From contig NZ_FNUX01000001.1 of NCBI RefSeq assembly GCF_900108305.1, forward strand, positions 223,781 to 287,780: 64,000 bases of DNA, in the 5' to 3' direction. Shown piece after piece: positions 47,236 to 55,587 of the stretch (positions are counted from its first letter, which is position 1; every line of letters begins with the position of its first letter). A program made the position numbers and the translations under genes. This DNA is from Nitrosomonas ureae (GTDB lineage Bacteria; Pseudomonadota; Gammaproteobacteria; Burkholderiales; Nitrosomonadaceae). Below the pieces are notes generated by a model, which worked only from the letters and a program-made list of their open reading frames with translations, did not search any database and was not told where the DNA came from.

Positions 47236-48057
47236 TTAAAATGGCAAGAAGTCAATATAGTCGCAACCTAATCCATGTTCTCTTGATTTCCAATCAAAAA
47301 CATATTCATTCTCGTCTAAGTCTTCGCATGCCATTCCAGGAAATAAGTTTTCTCGTTTATTAGTCACAATCTTCTTTGATATATAATTCCAAGCAACTAA
47401 TTTTGAATTTTCTATTTCAGGCTCGAAACGTGAAAGTTGGATAACTCCACAAGCTCCAATAGGCTCCCCTTTGGCAACCCAGGTATAAGCACCGGAAACT
47501 TCATCTATGATAAGCCGAAAACTTTGCTTCCAGTTATTTGAACTAACTCCACAAGTACGCATTCTTCTATCAAACTCTGCACGAGCCATAGCTAGGTAAT
47601 TTTCTAGTGTCTTTGATTTGCAGTAGGCATTAGATATTTTAAGAAGATTAATTAAATCTTTTTTCTCCATTTCTGACATGCTATTAATCTTTTCTTGTTG
47701 AATTATATTCTGCCCTTGTTTATGGCCTTGCAGTACCAATATGTATTCGTTCATATCCGTACATGCTTGGGATATTTCTTTTCCTTCCCTTTCATTACTT
47801 GATTGAAACAATTTTCGCGCTTGATCAAGTTGAGATGTCAATTCTTCAGCCTTCACTTTTTTTTGTACTCGTGTTTGCGTGAATTCACAATCAAGTAAAT
47901 CGTTTCGAGTTTTCTCGCAGAAGTAGGTTAGTGCATTAGTTTCTTTTGTGTTGTGAACAATCCCTTTATCAGGGGCCTCATTTGCAAGCACTTTGCACGG
48001 AATTAACAATGATAAAAAAATGTAAATAAACCCGACTCTCATTTTGTGATGTTCCAA
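47236..48057 (-). CDS. Secreted protein of unknown function (element cargo)
   Basis: This 273-residue protein starts with a basic-hydrophobic signal peptide (MRVGFIYIFLSLLIPCKVLA, from an internal Met of the frame). A charged helical region rich in Glu, Gln and Lys follows. The C-terminal half is Cys-containing (ten or so Cys in all) and ends MACEDLDENEYVFDWKSREH and then GLGCDYIDF. I do not recognise a family. It is the last gene at the left end of the element, next to a small lipoprotein gene, so these two look like cargo. Confidence 0.6.
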   Translation of the reverse strand: MEHHKMRVGFIYIFLSLLIPCKVLANEAPDKGIVHNTKETNALTYFCEKTRNDLLDCEFTQTRVQKKVKAEELTSQLDQARKLFQSSNEREGKEISQACTDMNEYILVLQGHKQGQNIIQQEKINSMSEMEKKDLINLLKISNAYCKSKTLENYLAMARAEFDRRMRTCGVSSNNWKQSFRLIIDEVSGAYTWVAKGEPIGACGVIQLSRFEPEIENSKLVAWNYISKKIVTNKRENLFPGMACEDLDENEYVFDWKSREHGLGCDYIDFLPF

Positions 48058-48098
48058 AATATTAAAATTAGATATCAGAATTTAGCTTTGTATTTTGC

Positions 48099-48362
48099 TT
48101 ATCTCATGCCCCCCATACACCGGAAATAAGTTTCTCCCATAACGAAGCCCGAAGCAGCTAAACATGATTGCTCTTTCTGTTCACTAGCTGCTTTCATTTG
48201 ATCTAATTGCATCAAACAATTTGAAAATTCTGGGGTGTTAAGTTTGAACCCATAAGATGTACATTTACTTATCATTTGCTGTCTCACCTGCTCTGGAGTT
48301 ACGCAACCAAGTACCGCAAACGTAATAATATACATAATTATCAATGATTTAATGTTTGTCAT
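48099..48362 (-). CDS. Small lipoprotein
   Basis: The 87-residue product has a short signal with lipobox FAVLGC (residues about 15-20), and then a Cys-containing mature part with CTSYGFKL, SNCLMQLDQ and CLAASGFVMG. This is a compact repeat-of-Cys pattern seen in small periplasmic lipoproteins. No family name can be given. It lies 41 bp upstream of the secreted-protein gene on the same strand. Confidence 0.6.
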   Translation of the reverse strand: MTNIKSLIIMYIITFAVLGCVTPEQVRQQMISKCTSYGFKLNTPEFSNCLMQLDQMKAASEQKEQSCLAASGFVMGETYFRCMGGMR

Positions 48363-48397
48363 ATTTATATATCCACATTTATAATTTCTTATTGATT

Positions 48398-48610
48398 TTA
48401 TTTACCTACTCTATTTTCAAATAATCTACTTTTCTGATGTATTTCCAATAGTTCTTCTTCTGAAATACACGCATGTTTACCATCTAGCTTTCTTTGGAAA
48501 GCACCCGAAATAGTGCCATCAGATTCAATAATTAATTTGAGAATCCTAATCTCTTGAGATTGAATTTTTGCAAAATCTTCCAGCTTGCGTAATCGGTCTT
48601 GAAGTTTCAT
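48398..48610 (-). CDS. Small helical protein of unknown function
   Basis: This 70-residue, charged protein has a heptad-like start (LQDRLRKLEDFAKIQSQEI) and no known domain. It lies in the same direction between other short element genes. Its short spacing to them supports it as a real gene, but there is nothing to indicate function. Confidence 0.45.
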   Translation of the reverse strand: MKLQDRLRKLEDFAKIQSQEIRILKLIIESDGTISGAFQRKLDGKHACISEEELLEIHQKSRLFENRVGK

Positions 48611-48623
48611 TGTTTAATTGGCT

Positions 48624-48815
48624 TTAGTGATCCAGCGTCATCAGCTTATTAATACTTAGTTGCAAATCATTGTTATTGTTTTTTACCCATTCTTGCAGTT
48701 CACTTTTATTACACATAGCTGTGATTCTGGCATTTAGCTCCTCATCACTTAAATGCTGTAATCCACTTGGTTGCAATTTTTCGAGTTTCACAATTCTATT
48801 TTTAAGCTTTGCCAT
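48624..48815 (-). CDS. Small helical protein of unknown function
   Basis: The 63-residue product begins with KLKNRIVKLEKLQPSG, a leucine/lysine coiled-coil-like start, and continues with SDEELNARITAMCNKSELQE. Its start overlaps the end of the 88-residue gene by 14 bp, which supports translation as one operon. No family was recognised. Confidence 0.45.
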   Translation of the reverse strand: MAKLKNRIVKLEKLQPSGLQHLSDEELNARITAMCNKSELQEWVKNNNNDLQLSINKLMTLDH

Positions 48816-49068
48816 TGTTAAGGTTTTCCAATGCTTCTATTCGTTTCTCGATATCAGCTAGCTCTATCAATTTGCCAATCTGCGACAACATATATATGAA
48901 TCTTGAACCATCTTGAGAATTAATACGGCCTGACCTTGCATCCCGATATACGCTTGCCATTTCCCGTCTACAATCGTCAATGGTAGCAAGCTTAATCTTG
49001 GGGGTAGGTATAGCTTGTAACACTTGCCCTTCAAGGATTACAGGCGAATTTATTTCTCTATCGTACAT
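48802..49068 (-). CDS. Small protein common in satellite-like elements, function unknown
   Basis: This 88-residue product has an N-terminal tail and a helical core TIDDCRREMASVYRDARSGR that continues INSQDGSRFIYMLSQIGKL and ADIEKRIEALE. I recall similar short proteins near phage or satellite genes, but cannot name a family. It lies downstream of the paired-repeat region after the replication gene. Confidence 0.5.
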   Translation of the reverse strand: MYDREINSPVILEGQVLQAIPTPKIKLATIDDCRREMASVYRDARSGRINSQDGSRFIYMLSQIGKLIELADIEKRIEALENLNNGKA

Positions 49069-49106
49069 AATAATTCTCCAAGCTAAATAGTAATCTCTAG
49101 AAATCT

Positions 49107-49160
49107 GACCACAATAACCACAAAAAGAATTGCATCAGAGCTTCTGTGGTTTTTGTGGTC
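49107..49160. repeat. Imperfect 20-bp inverted repeat of TGTGGT-type motif
   Basis: The left arm is 49107-49127 and the right arm is 49141-49160, separated by 13 nt, with few mismatches. Each arm contains TGTGGTT(T/A)TTGTGGT. Two more copies lie at 53395-53414 and 54403-54422. It sits just 3' of the Toprim-DUF3987 gene. It could be a protein-binding or replication site or an intrinsic terminator-like stem; no T-run suggests the latter. Confidence 0.65.
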
Positions 49161-49172
49161 AAATTCCAAGGC

Positions 49173-51326
49173 TTATTTTTCTAAAATTATAGGATTAACT
49201 TCATAAATCCGACTTGGTCTGCCTTGAGCTTGCTTCAATGCCCTTGGTCGGATGTAGTGCCGCTCGATCAATACTTCCATAATTGGCTCAAGCTCGGCTG
49301 TGCGCTTATATCTTGTCTTGTGAGCATAATGGCAATCCCTAAATGTAAATTCTGACTTGCCTTCGCGCTCAATCCATCGTAATACTACGCGGGCGCCATC
49401 AAGTGCCGGGTCTGCCCCCATCAGATCAAATACAGCGAAAGCATGTATACTTAACACATCAGCCATGCGTAATGCTGCGCTCATATCTTCTAGGTTGATT
49501 TCCTTTTCCCATGGTTTTACAAGTGCATGCCGTGCAATGTGAAGCAAGGCGGCAATTCTAATGACCACACCTGCCAATTTACCCGCCCAATCCGTCAAGT
49601 GTGCATAGGTTCCACCTTCCCTCAATTCAGCTTCTACTTTAAGACCAAAGGATTCCCAAGTTTGCAAAGCATCAGCCGTAATTTTTAAGGTATGTGGCAA
49701 AGGTTCATCTTTGCTACCAGCCATTTCCTGATTGAGTATGCATGTTAAAATCCCCTCATAGCGGGCTTTGTAATCTGGAAATATTGGGCTTGCATCAAGT
49801 GTGCGATAACCTAAATTGGATGCTGGCAGCACATATAGGAAGCGCCCTAATAATCCACGGCCTCGCAAACTAGGTTTTTCTGTCAGTCCGCGCAATACAT
49901 CCGGCTGTGGTGATAATCCAAAGGTTAGAGCAGGCGTTTGCATAAACACAGGCGGGCGGCAGCCACGATTTACCCTTACCGCGCTTCCTGCATGGCCTTG
50001 CAGAAATAAATCAAGATTTGGAATGCCACCAGAATAACGTCCGCCCAAAATATCGAATATTCCCGCTTCATCACTTAAGATAGCCATTCTTTCATTATTA
50101 TTTGCCATGATAGTACCCAGATTCTCAGGGGTTACATCCTGGGCCCAAATCTGTGGAACTGCTGGAATTTCTGGTAAATTAGCTTCTATATCGGCAATCT
50201 CATTTTTTAACTGCTCAAATTCTGCACCCTTAGCCTTACTAGCTTGTTTACGTAGGAAGTTTAATTGCTCACGAATTGTTGCATCATCGGCCTGTGCTTT
50301 CTTGATAGCAGGCTCTAATTTTTCACGCTGTAAATTTTCCCATTTAGTCAACGGTGCAGTGGCTGCCATTTGCACGGCTGTTTTACGGCTACCCGGTGGA
50401 AGGGCTGCACATGACCAAATATTTACAGGCTCAAAATAATCAGCTTTAACACGCACCCGGTATTTACCTTGAGCGGCAGCGCTTATGGCTGCCAGCACCA
50501 ACATTGCAGATAATTCAGGCGGGGTTTCAGTGGATTCACTCAAAGCCCTTACAAAATCCTGAATGCTGCCCGGAAAGACATCATCCGGCCATGGTGGAAG
50601 CTTGGCAGATTCCAAGCTGATCGGCGCTTGCCAATTGGTTGTGTCTGCCTGTTCTGATGTTACTTTCCATTCATCAGGCACTGGTTTGCAATGCTGTTGT
50701 GCTGCTTCTTTAAAATCATTCAGCAAAGCACCATTTTCAATGAGGCTTTGTGGTAATGGCTCATATCCATCCCAATTCGGTAAAACCTCATCAATATTAG
50801 ATATTATCCAGTCGATCACATCCCCAGCGGGCGGAAGGTTTGGCAAACGTACAATAAATAGGGCGGGCGGCTCATCAAGGCTCATCAGGATTGCAGCCAC
50901 GGCCTTAATATAGCTTTCGCCAGCCTCATCATTGTCAGGAAGCAAATAAATCCGCTTCCGCCCATTTAATGGCTTCCAGTCTGCTTTATGGGCTGCATTG
51001 CTGCCGCCTTGCGAAGTAATCGCCACCAATCCCAAAGATTGCAGGGCAGCGGCGGCTTTTTCGCCTTCAACAATTAATACAGATCGATCATCAGTAGCTT
51101 GGTTTAATATGTCCAATCCAAACAGTGGACGCGGTTCGGTTGCGCTGCCATGCTGCCAGCTGTGCCCGTTGATTCGTTTAAAATAAGGCACAATCTCTTT
51201 TTTCTTGCCATCATCAAAGCGGGCAACGCAGCCAATCGGTTCACCTTGATTGCTGCGGTATTCCCATACATGGCGGCGCGGCTTGCCGTTAAATGTTTGA
51301 GGTATGCCCTGCATCATAACCCCCAT
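49173..51326 (-). CDS. Toprim-DUF3987 replication protein (primase-helicase-like)
   Basis: The 717-residue protein has an N-terminal Toprim-like part (VLIVEGEKAAAAL, DNDEAGESY) that would work with the CHC2 zinc finger encoded just upstream. A DUF3987 domain follows (GSIQDFVRALSESTETPPEL, LPPGSRKTAV as a Walker-like loop, and FLQGHAGSAVRVNRGCRPPV). Such arrangements occur in phage satellites and plasmids, where they start replication. The P-loop is unusual (GSRKTA, not GKS/T). Its start overlaps the CHC2 gene by 13 bp. Confidence 0.75.
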   Translation of the reverse strand: MGVMMQGIPQTFNGKPRRHVWEYRSNQGEPIGCVARFDDGKKKEIVPYFKRINGHSWQHGSATEPRPLFGLDILNQATDDRSVLIVEGEKAAAALQSLGLVAITSQGGSNAAHKADWKPLNGRKRIYLLPDNDEAGESYIKAVAAILMSLDEPPALFIVRLPNLPPAGDVIDWIISNIDEVLPNWDGYEPLPQSLIENGALLNDFKEAAQQHCKPVPDEWKVTSEQADTTNWQAPISLESAKLPPWPDDVFPGSIQDFVRALSESTETPPELSAMLVLAAISAAAQGKYRVRVKADYFEPVNIWSCAALPPGSRKTAVQMAATAPLTKWENLQREKLEPAIKKAQADDATIREQLNFLRKQASKAKGAEFEQLKNEIADIEANLPEIPAVPQIWAQDVTPENLGTIMANNNERMAILSDEAGIFDILGGRYSGGIPNLDLFLQGHAGSAVRVNRGCRPPVFMQTPALTFGLSPQPDVLRGLTEKPSLRGRGLLGRFLYVLPASNLGYRTLDASPIFPDYKARYEGILTCILNQEMAGSKDEPLPHTLKITADALQTWESFGLKVEAELREGGTYAHLTDWAGKLAGVVIRIAALLHIARHALVKPWEKEINLEDMSAALRMADVLSIHAFAVFDLMGADPALDGARVVLRWIEREGKSEFTFRDCHYAHKTRYKRTAELEPIMEVLIERHYIRPRALKQAQGRPSRIYEVNPIILEK

Positions 51327-51613
51327 TCAGTAGATAGTTTTTGCACCGCTTCAGGGAAGCTCAAACCGTCTCTTTGCTGAATATAGGCGATAATATCCCC
51401 GCCCTTAGTTCCACATGAGAAGCAAATAAATGCCCCGGTTTCAAGATTCACTCGAAAGCTTCCGGCTTGTTTATCAGGATGGAATGGGCATAATCCGCCA
51501 TCGCGCCACCCACCCCCTCGCGGGGGCGGCATTGCAGGTAATTCGTTGCGGTAAAAATCAATGGGGCGAATATATGCTTTTACATTTTGAAGTGATTGAA
51601 TAGCAGTTTTCAT
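51314..51613 (-). CDS. CHC2 zinc-finger primase-like protein
   Basis: The 99-residue protein carries a DnaG-type zinc motif: CPFH at about residue 42 and CFSCGTKGGDIIAYI at about 64, with the FRVNLETGAFICFSCG pattern between. With the downstream Toprim protein it makes a split primase. It overlaps both neighbouring genes by a few bases, indicating coupled translation. Confidence 0.8.
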   Translation of the reverse strand: MKTAIQSLQNVKAYIRPIDFYRNELPAMPPPRGGGWRDGGLCPFHPDKQAGSFRVNLETGAFICFSCGTKGGDIIAYIQQRDGLSFPEAVQKLSTEWGL

Positions 51614-51927
51614 ATTGCATCACCCATGCTATTCTCTGGCGTATCGGTTTCTTGCCTATGGACTCCGTCTGCTTTATCGGCTGGAGTGGGTGCAACCACT
51701 TCAGCCACCAACACATAACACACTACACGGTGAATTTTTCCGCAATCGCTTGCCCTGTCGATTTCGATTGTTTTGATTCCGACACCACGCTTGCGTAACT
51801 CCATCACACGCGCTGCCGGGTGCATTACGTCTAGTTCTTTGCGTGCTGTTAGCGTATCAAGTGGGCGGTTGCGCAAAAAATCCAAGATTCGATTGCGCTG
51901 GGCTGCTGCTGAAATGAAGGCGCTCAT
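51610..51927 (-). CDS. Winged-helix / HTH protein
   Basis: The 105-residue protein has an N-terminal helix-turn-helix of the type QRNRILDFLRNRPLDTLTAR, followed by HPAARVMELRKRGVGI. This resembles a small HTH family found in phage and element replication regions. The C-terminus is Pro/Asp-rich. It overlaps the CHC2 gene by 4 bp and the excisionase-like gene by 4 bp. Confidence 0.65.
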   Translation of the reverse strand: MSAFISAAAQRNRILDFLRNRPLDTLTARKELDVMHPAARVMELRKRGVGIKTIEIDRASDCGKIHRVVCYVLVAEVVAPTPADKADGVHRQETDTPENSMGDAI

Positions 51928-52205
51928 TTTGCACCTCCTTGCTGTTGATCAATCCATTGAAAGAACTTGGCTTCATCTATCAGCAATTTTCGACCAATAC
52001 GCACCAAGGCGACATTTAGCCCATTGCCTTGGATTGTGCCTCGGGATGTTGTGCGATTATCAGAAAGGAAAATAAGATTGCGAAGGCTGCCTTGAGTGAA
52101 TGCCGGATGTTTGTCGCTGAATTGTCGAACACTCAATAGGGTGCGGGGTGGTAGAAAAACTGGATAAGCATCTTTAATTGCTTGCGATTCTAAAATTTGA
52201 TTCAT
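51924..52205 (-). CDS. Excisionase/AlpA-like HTH protein
   Basis: The 93-residue protein has a helix-turn-helix pattern (LLSVRQFSDKHPAFTQGSLR) and a GRKLLIDEAKFFQWIDQQ ending of the kind seen in AlpA/excisionase-type proteins. As the first gene of the replication operon it may also repress or activate it. Assignment is from pattern and context; a searched profile would decide it. Confidence 0.6.
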   Translation of the reverse strand: MNQILESQAIKDAYPVFLPPRTLLSVRQFSDKHPAFTQGSLRNLIFLSDNRTTSRGTIQGNGLNVALVRIGRKLLIDEAKFFQWIDQQQGGAK

Positions 52206-52310
52206 TTAGACTCTTCTCCTTTGTTATTAAAAACATCACGATATTGCTGTGATTCGGGGAGAGCTTCGCACATGCTATTCTTGGAATAGCGTTACACTAA
52301 GAATCATAGG

Positions 52311-53147
52311 TTAAGTTTTTTTAATTTCGGTCAAAATATCCCGCAGTCTTTTGTAATTTAGTTTTTTTTGAGCATTAGGCTTATCCCCTCGCTTCATGAA
52401 AAAGATAATTTCTGCATCGTCATCAACCTCAGTAAATAAAACCCCCGTTGGGTTGCTTGTCGATTCATAATAATCTAAACACTTATCAGCGTCTTTCAAT
52501 TCATCTAGAACATCATCAAACTTAGTCGAGTGAATATTTTTACTGATTATCTTTATGCTAGCTTTAGGCTCATATATTTTTCCTTTTCGTCTGCTACCAC
52601 CTTTTTTGAAAAGTTCTAATCTTTCTAAATGCCGCAAAATATTTTGTTGCGCTAAAAGTTCATTTTCCAGAGATCGTGCATTACGTTCTGACTCATAACG
52701 CTGCATCTCCCAAGAGGCTTTTATCATTGAGTCAACACGATTTTCAGCAGCTTCCGATAATACCAATATTGCAGAAACATATTGATAGCCAATATCTTTA
52801 TCTAAATCCAGCAAAAGCGGATAAGCTTCTTTGCGCAACTTTGACAATAAGTCTGCATAATCCAGTATAAAATCCCCAGCACATACATAAGGAGGGCAAT
52901 CCTCAAATTCACGGTCTTTATATTCACCATTCAAAGGCTGTTTGCCAAAGGCAAGTTTCCAATCTATAAAAACATTCTCAAGTTGATTTCTTAATTCAGT
53001 TATTCTAGATTCATTTCCCCAATCCTTTATAAGAATCATTCGGGCATCATGTACTTGTTTTATTAAAGCCCTATTTTTTACTTCCCCTAAAAACCATGAT
53101 TTTGTTGATGTCGGAAAAATTCCTGACCAACTTATTAAATTAAACAT
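52311..53147 (-). CDS. Hypothetical protein, charged, element-encoded
   Basis: This 278-residue protein starts at ATG 53147, which places it just after the integrase stop; a TTG at 53162 would overlap int. It is Lys/Asp-rich and mostly helical, with an N-terminal FNLISWSGIFPTSTKSWFLG stretch, HDARMILIKDWGNES and a C-terminal EIIFFMKRGDKPNAQKKL. No known domain is recognised. It lies directly after int and before a roughly 105-bp gap that precedes the excisionase-like gene. Confidence 0.55.
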   Translation of the reverse strand: MFNLISWSGIFPTSTKSWFLGEVKNRALIKQVHDARMILIKDWGNESRITELRNQLENVFIDWKLAFGKQPLNGEYKDREFEDCPPYVCAGDFILDYADLLSKLRKEAYPLLLDLDKDIGYQYVSAILVLSEAAENRVDSMIKASWEMQRYESERNARSLENELLAQQNILRHLERLELFKKGGSRRKGKIYEPKASIKIISKNIHSTKFDDVLDELKDADKCLDYYESTSNPTGVLFTEVDDDAEIIFFMKRGDKPNAQKKLNYKRLRDILTEIKKT

Positions 53148-53151
53148 GAAT

Positions 53152-54225
53152 TTAGATGCCAAATATTTTGCTGTTCATAGAAGCTACTACACGGGCTGTG
53201 TGGCCTTCGGACAAGTGCGCATATCGCTTCACCATCTGTAAGGTTTTATGTCCTAATACTTCGGCTATTTCAGCTAGGCTTGCGCCATTCATGGCTAAGT
53301 AACTTGCTGCACTATGCCGCAAGTCATGAAATTTGAAATCATGCAGCTCTGCTTTTTTAACGGCTGTTTCCCATGGCGTACGTAAGTCCATGGGCTTTTG
53401 TGGTTTTTGTGGTGCGTTTTCTTTAGCCGGGAAAAGTAAATTGCAATCAATCCGGCGCACTTTGGAAAGTTCTTTTAATAATTCCAAGGCATGGCCAGTA
53501 ATCGCCACGGCGCGGCGTTCACCGTTTTTTGTTTCGTGCAGAATCGCCCGGCCTTGGTTTAAATCCACCACATCCCAGGTTAATCCCATGATTTCACCTT
53601 GACGCATTCCAGTCGAAAGTGCCAGCACAACAACGGTGTATATATAAGGATTACTGGATTCCTTGCAGGCTTGCAGTAAGCGCATGCGCTCATCATCGGA
53701 TAGGAAGCGAACCCGTCCGCGTGATTCCTTGGGTTTGGTTACTTTACGCATTGGGCTATCCTCTAACCAGCCCCATTCTTTTACTGCAATAGTAAGCGCG
53801 TGAGAAAGCGCAGCCATATACCGTACAACACTGGCAGGTGAACGTAACTTTTTTCTCACTGTGATTTCGCGGCCTAACTTGTCTCTACATTCGCCAATAA
53901 GTGAAGGCGTTATATCTGCAAGTGAGTAGCTGCCGATTTCAGATTTCCACCATGCAAGTTGCTGTGTTTGGTCTTTTGCGCTCTTCTTGCTTGGTAATAC
54001 ATCACGGCAATAGCGATCTATCATTTCCGCTAATGTGTGGCGTTTGGCTTCGGTGGTTTTGAAGTGGCGGCCTTCTCGAATCGCTGATTCGGTTTGCTGT
54101 GCCCATTTCTTGGCATCAGTCAGGCGTTCAAATGTGGCAGATTGGGAAGGAAATCCTTTTAAGCGTATTTTTGCCCGGTAACTGGTTTTACCATAATTAG
54201 AAATACGTTTTTCGATGTTTGCCAT
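53152..54225 (-). CDS. Tyrosine-type integrase
   Basis: The 357-residue protein is a complete phage-type tyrosine recombinase. An AP2-like N-terminal arm-binding domain is followed by a core-binding domain and a catalytic domain. The catalytic residues are R208 (STGMRQGEIMGL), H300-x-x-R303-H304 (HDLRHSAASYL), H326 (LGHKTL) and Y335 (VKRYAHLSEGH). It is nearest the right attachment-like repeat, as expected for an integrative element inserted in a tRNA gene. Its own start is preceded by AT-rich sequence with motif copies that may be arm-type sites. Confidence 0.93.
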   Translation of the reverse strand: MANIEKRISNYGKTSYRAKIRLKGFPSQSATFERLTDAKKWAQQTESAIREGRHFKTTEAKRHTLAEMIDRYCRDVLPSKKSAKDQTQQLAWWKSEIGSYSLADITPSLIGECRDKLGREITVRKKLRSPASVVRYMAALSHALTIAVKEWGWLEDSPMRKVTKPKESRGRVRFLSDDERMRLLQACKESSNPYIYTVVVLALSTGMRQGEIMGLTWDVVDLNQGRAILHETKNGERRAVAITGHALELLKELSKVRRIDCNLLFPAKENAPQKPQKPMDLRTPWETAVKKAELHDFKFHDLRHSAASYLAMNGASLAEIAEVLGHKTLQMVKRYAHLSEGHTARVVASMNSKIFGI

Positions 54226-54549
54226 GATTGCCTTTGCAAGTGATTAATCACTGTAAATAGATTACAACAAAAAGGCAATAAATAACAACTTATGATTAAC
54301 ATTCATACGTAATAACAATTATTAATAATAAATATTAATTACTTATTTGTATAAAACATTTCAAAGGGACACTAATGGGGTAATTGAAAATTATAAGTGA
54401 GACTTTTGTGGTTATTGTGGTGTGATTCTGAAGGAAAGAAAATGAAAACTAGCTAGAAAGTTTATTGCAGTTTGTTATTTTTTAGTGACCCATAATTGCC
54501 CCATTTAGGGTGGCTGCAAGATGCTATTCTATTTAACTTATTGATTTTA

Positions 54550-54594
54550 TGGTGCTGTTGAGAGGAATCGAACCTCCGACCTACTGATTACGAA
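54550..54594 (-). repeat. Right attachment-like repeat (tRNA-Thr(CGT) 3' end)
   Basis: This copy is identical to 46952-46996 except at one base. On the minus strand it gives the 3' part of a tRNA-Thr(CGT) with encoded CCA. The neighbouring bases at 54595 onward do not form the rest of a tRNA, so it is an att copy. The intact tRNA is probably outside the window. Confidence 0.8.
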
Positions 54595-54985
54595 GCCTAG
54601 TTATAAATTTTGTGTTTATATAAATCAATCACTTGCAATGCTTGCCAAGCATAAAATCAGTGTCACACAACTACATATGATGGTATTTCAGGCGCAGTTT
54701 GGCACAAATCTGGCACAATCAATTTTGCAATCTGTAACATTTAAAATTGTATCAAAATTTAACTGCAAGAGTTGGCTTGCTATTATTGATACAATGAAAC
54801 CTTGGTAGTTTTATTTGATCGCATATACAGCTCCGATCCTATTGCCAAGATTCGTTGTCGGAGATGGAACTTAAGGAAGCTAAATAAAATACAATGAAAA
54901 ATAAAGGGATAAGCTGGAGTGATGATTTCCAGGAAAAATAGATGGCATATTTCGTGTTGATAATTTTATCTGATGATATTTTGTC
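54595..54985. other. Intergenic stretch with a second integrase-tail-like piece
   Basis: About 390 bp with no supported gene. Bases 54701-54720 (GGCACAAATCTGGCACAATC) match 46890-46909 in 18 of 20 positions. The left copy lies in an integrase tail, so this is likely another leftover of an integrase 3' end. Nothing else was recognised. Confidence 0.4.
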
Positions 54986-55309
54986 ATGAGTGTGACTTTA
55001 CAACGGGTTATAGCATTAGTTAGTAACGGGGATGTCCGTATATCTGAACATGGTTATGATGAGTTGTCACACGACAATATCTTTGCAAGAGATATTCTCT
55101 CAGGTATTGGTGAGGCGATAGTCGTGGAAGATTATCCAGACTATCCGAAAGGCCCATGTGTACTGGTGTTACAAAAAGATAAAAAGAACAAGCCAATTCA
55201 TGTAGTGTGGGGTATTCCTAGAAATGCAAACATACCAGCTGTTGTCGTTACGGCTTATCGCCCTGACTGTAATAAGTGGAGTAATGATTTTTTGAGGAGA
55301 TTACGATGA
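54986..55309 (+). CDS. DUF4258 protein, toxin-like
   Basis: The 107-residue protein fits the DUF4258 family: an N-terminal [14 protein letters not shown] (His-containing) and [16 protein letters not shown], then the [20 protein letters not shown] segment and a closing helix. This family is thought to resemble RelE-type mRNA interferases. It overlaps the next small gene by 4 bp (ATGA), in the usual order of a toxin followed by an antitoxin in some type II pairs. Toxicity is inference. Confidence 0.7.
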   Translation: MSVTLQRVIALVSNGDVRISEHGYDELSHDNIFARDILSGIGEAIVVEDYPDYPKGPCVLVLQKDKKNKPIHVVWGIPRNANIPAVVVTAYRPDCNKWSNDFLRRLR

Positions 55310-55521
55310 ATAATAAACATCTAACAAAATTGGTACGAGAAGGCCAATACATTGCGGAAGTTGAGATCGAGTTGATAGACGCAGGAGAAGGCTGGTCGCC
55401 CTATTTGTCGATTGAAGACGCATATAAATTAGATGATGTTCGTGCTGCCTTGCAACGCGGAGATATTCGTACCGCAGGAAAATTTGGTAGAGTTTATACG
55501 TTGACGCCTTTAGCAGTATAA
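55306..55521 (+). CDS. Small protein paired with the DUF4258 gene, antitoxin-like
   Basis: The 71-residue acidic protein ([20 protein letters not shown], and then [20 protein letters not shown]) begins in an ATGA overlap with the DUF4258 gene. Such a partner would be expected to bind or restrain the toxin-like protein. No DNA-binding motif is obvious. Its role as an antitoxin is inference from order and size. Confidence 0.6.
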   Translation: MNNKHLTKLVREGQYIAEVEIELIDAGEGWSPYLSIEDAYKLDDVRAALQRGDIRTAGKFGRVYTLTPLAV

Positions 55522-55587
55522 ATTTTGAGTATTGGTATTAGCTAGAAACTGACTAATAATCTATGTACTTACGCAGCAGGGGCACCT

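Larger units (their letters stand above)
46952..54594. mobile_element. 7.6 kb satellite-like integrative element
   Basis: The element is bounded by 45-bp direct repeats (46952-46996 and 54550-54594) matching the 3' end of tRNA-Thr(CGT). All its genes are on the minus strand. A tyrosine integrase lies at the right end, followed by an unknown gene, an excisionase-like protein, a winged-helix protein, a CHC2 zinc-finger protein and a Toprim-DUF3987 protein. Small unknown genes follow, including a lipoprotein and a secreted protein. No capsid, portal or terminase is seen, so a P4-like satellite or small genomic island is the best reading. Confidence 0.75.

Noticed and set aside
54550..54594. A complete tRNA-Thr gene at the right end
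   Set aside because: Only the 3' half is present; sequence after 54594 gives no tRNA 5' half.
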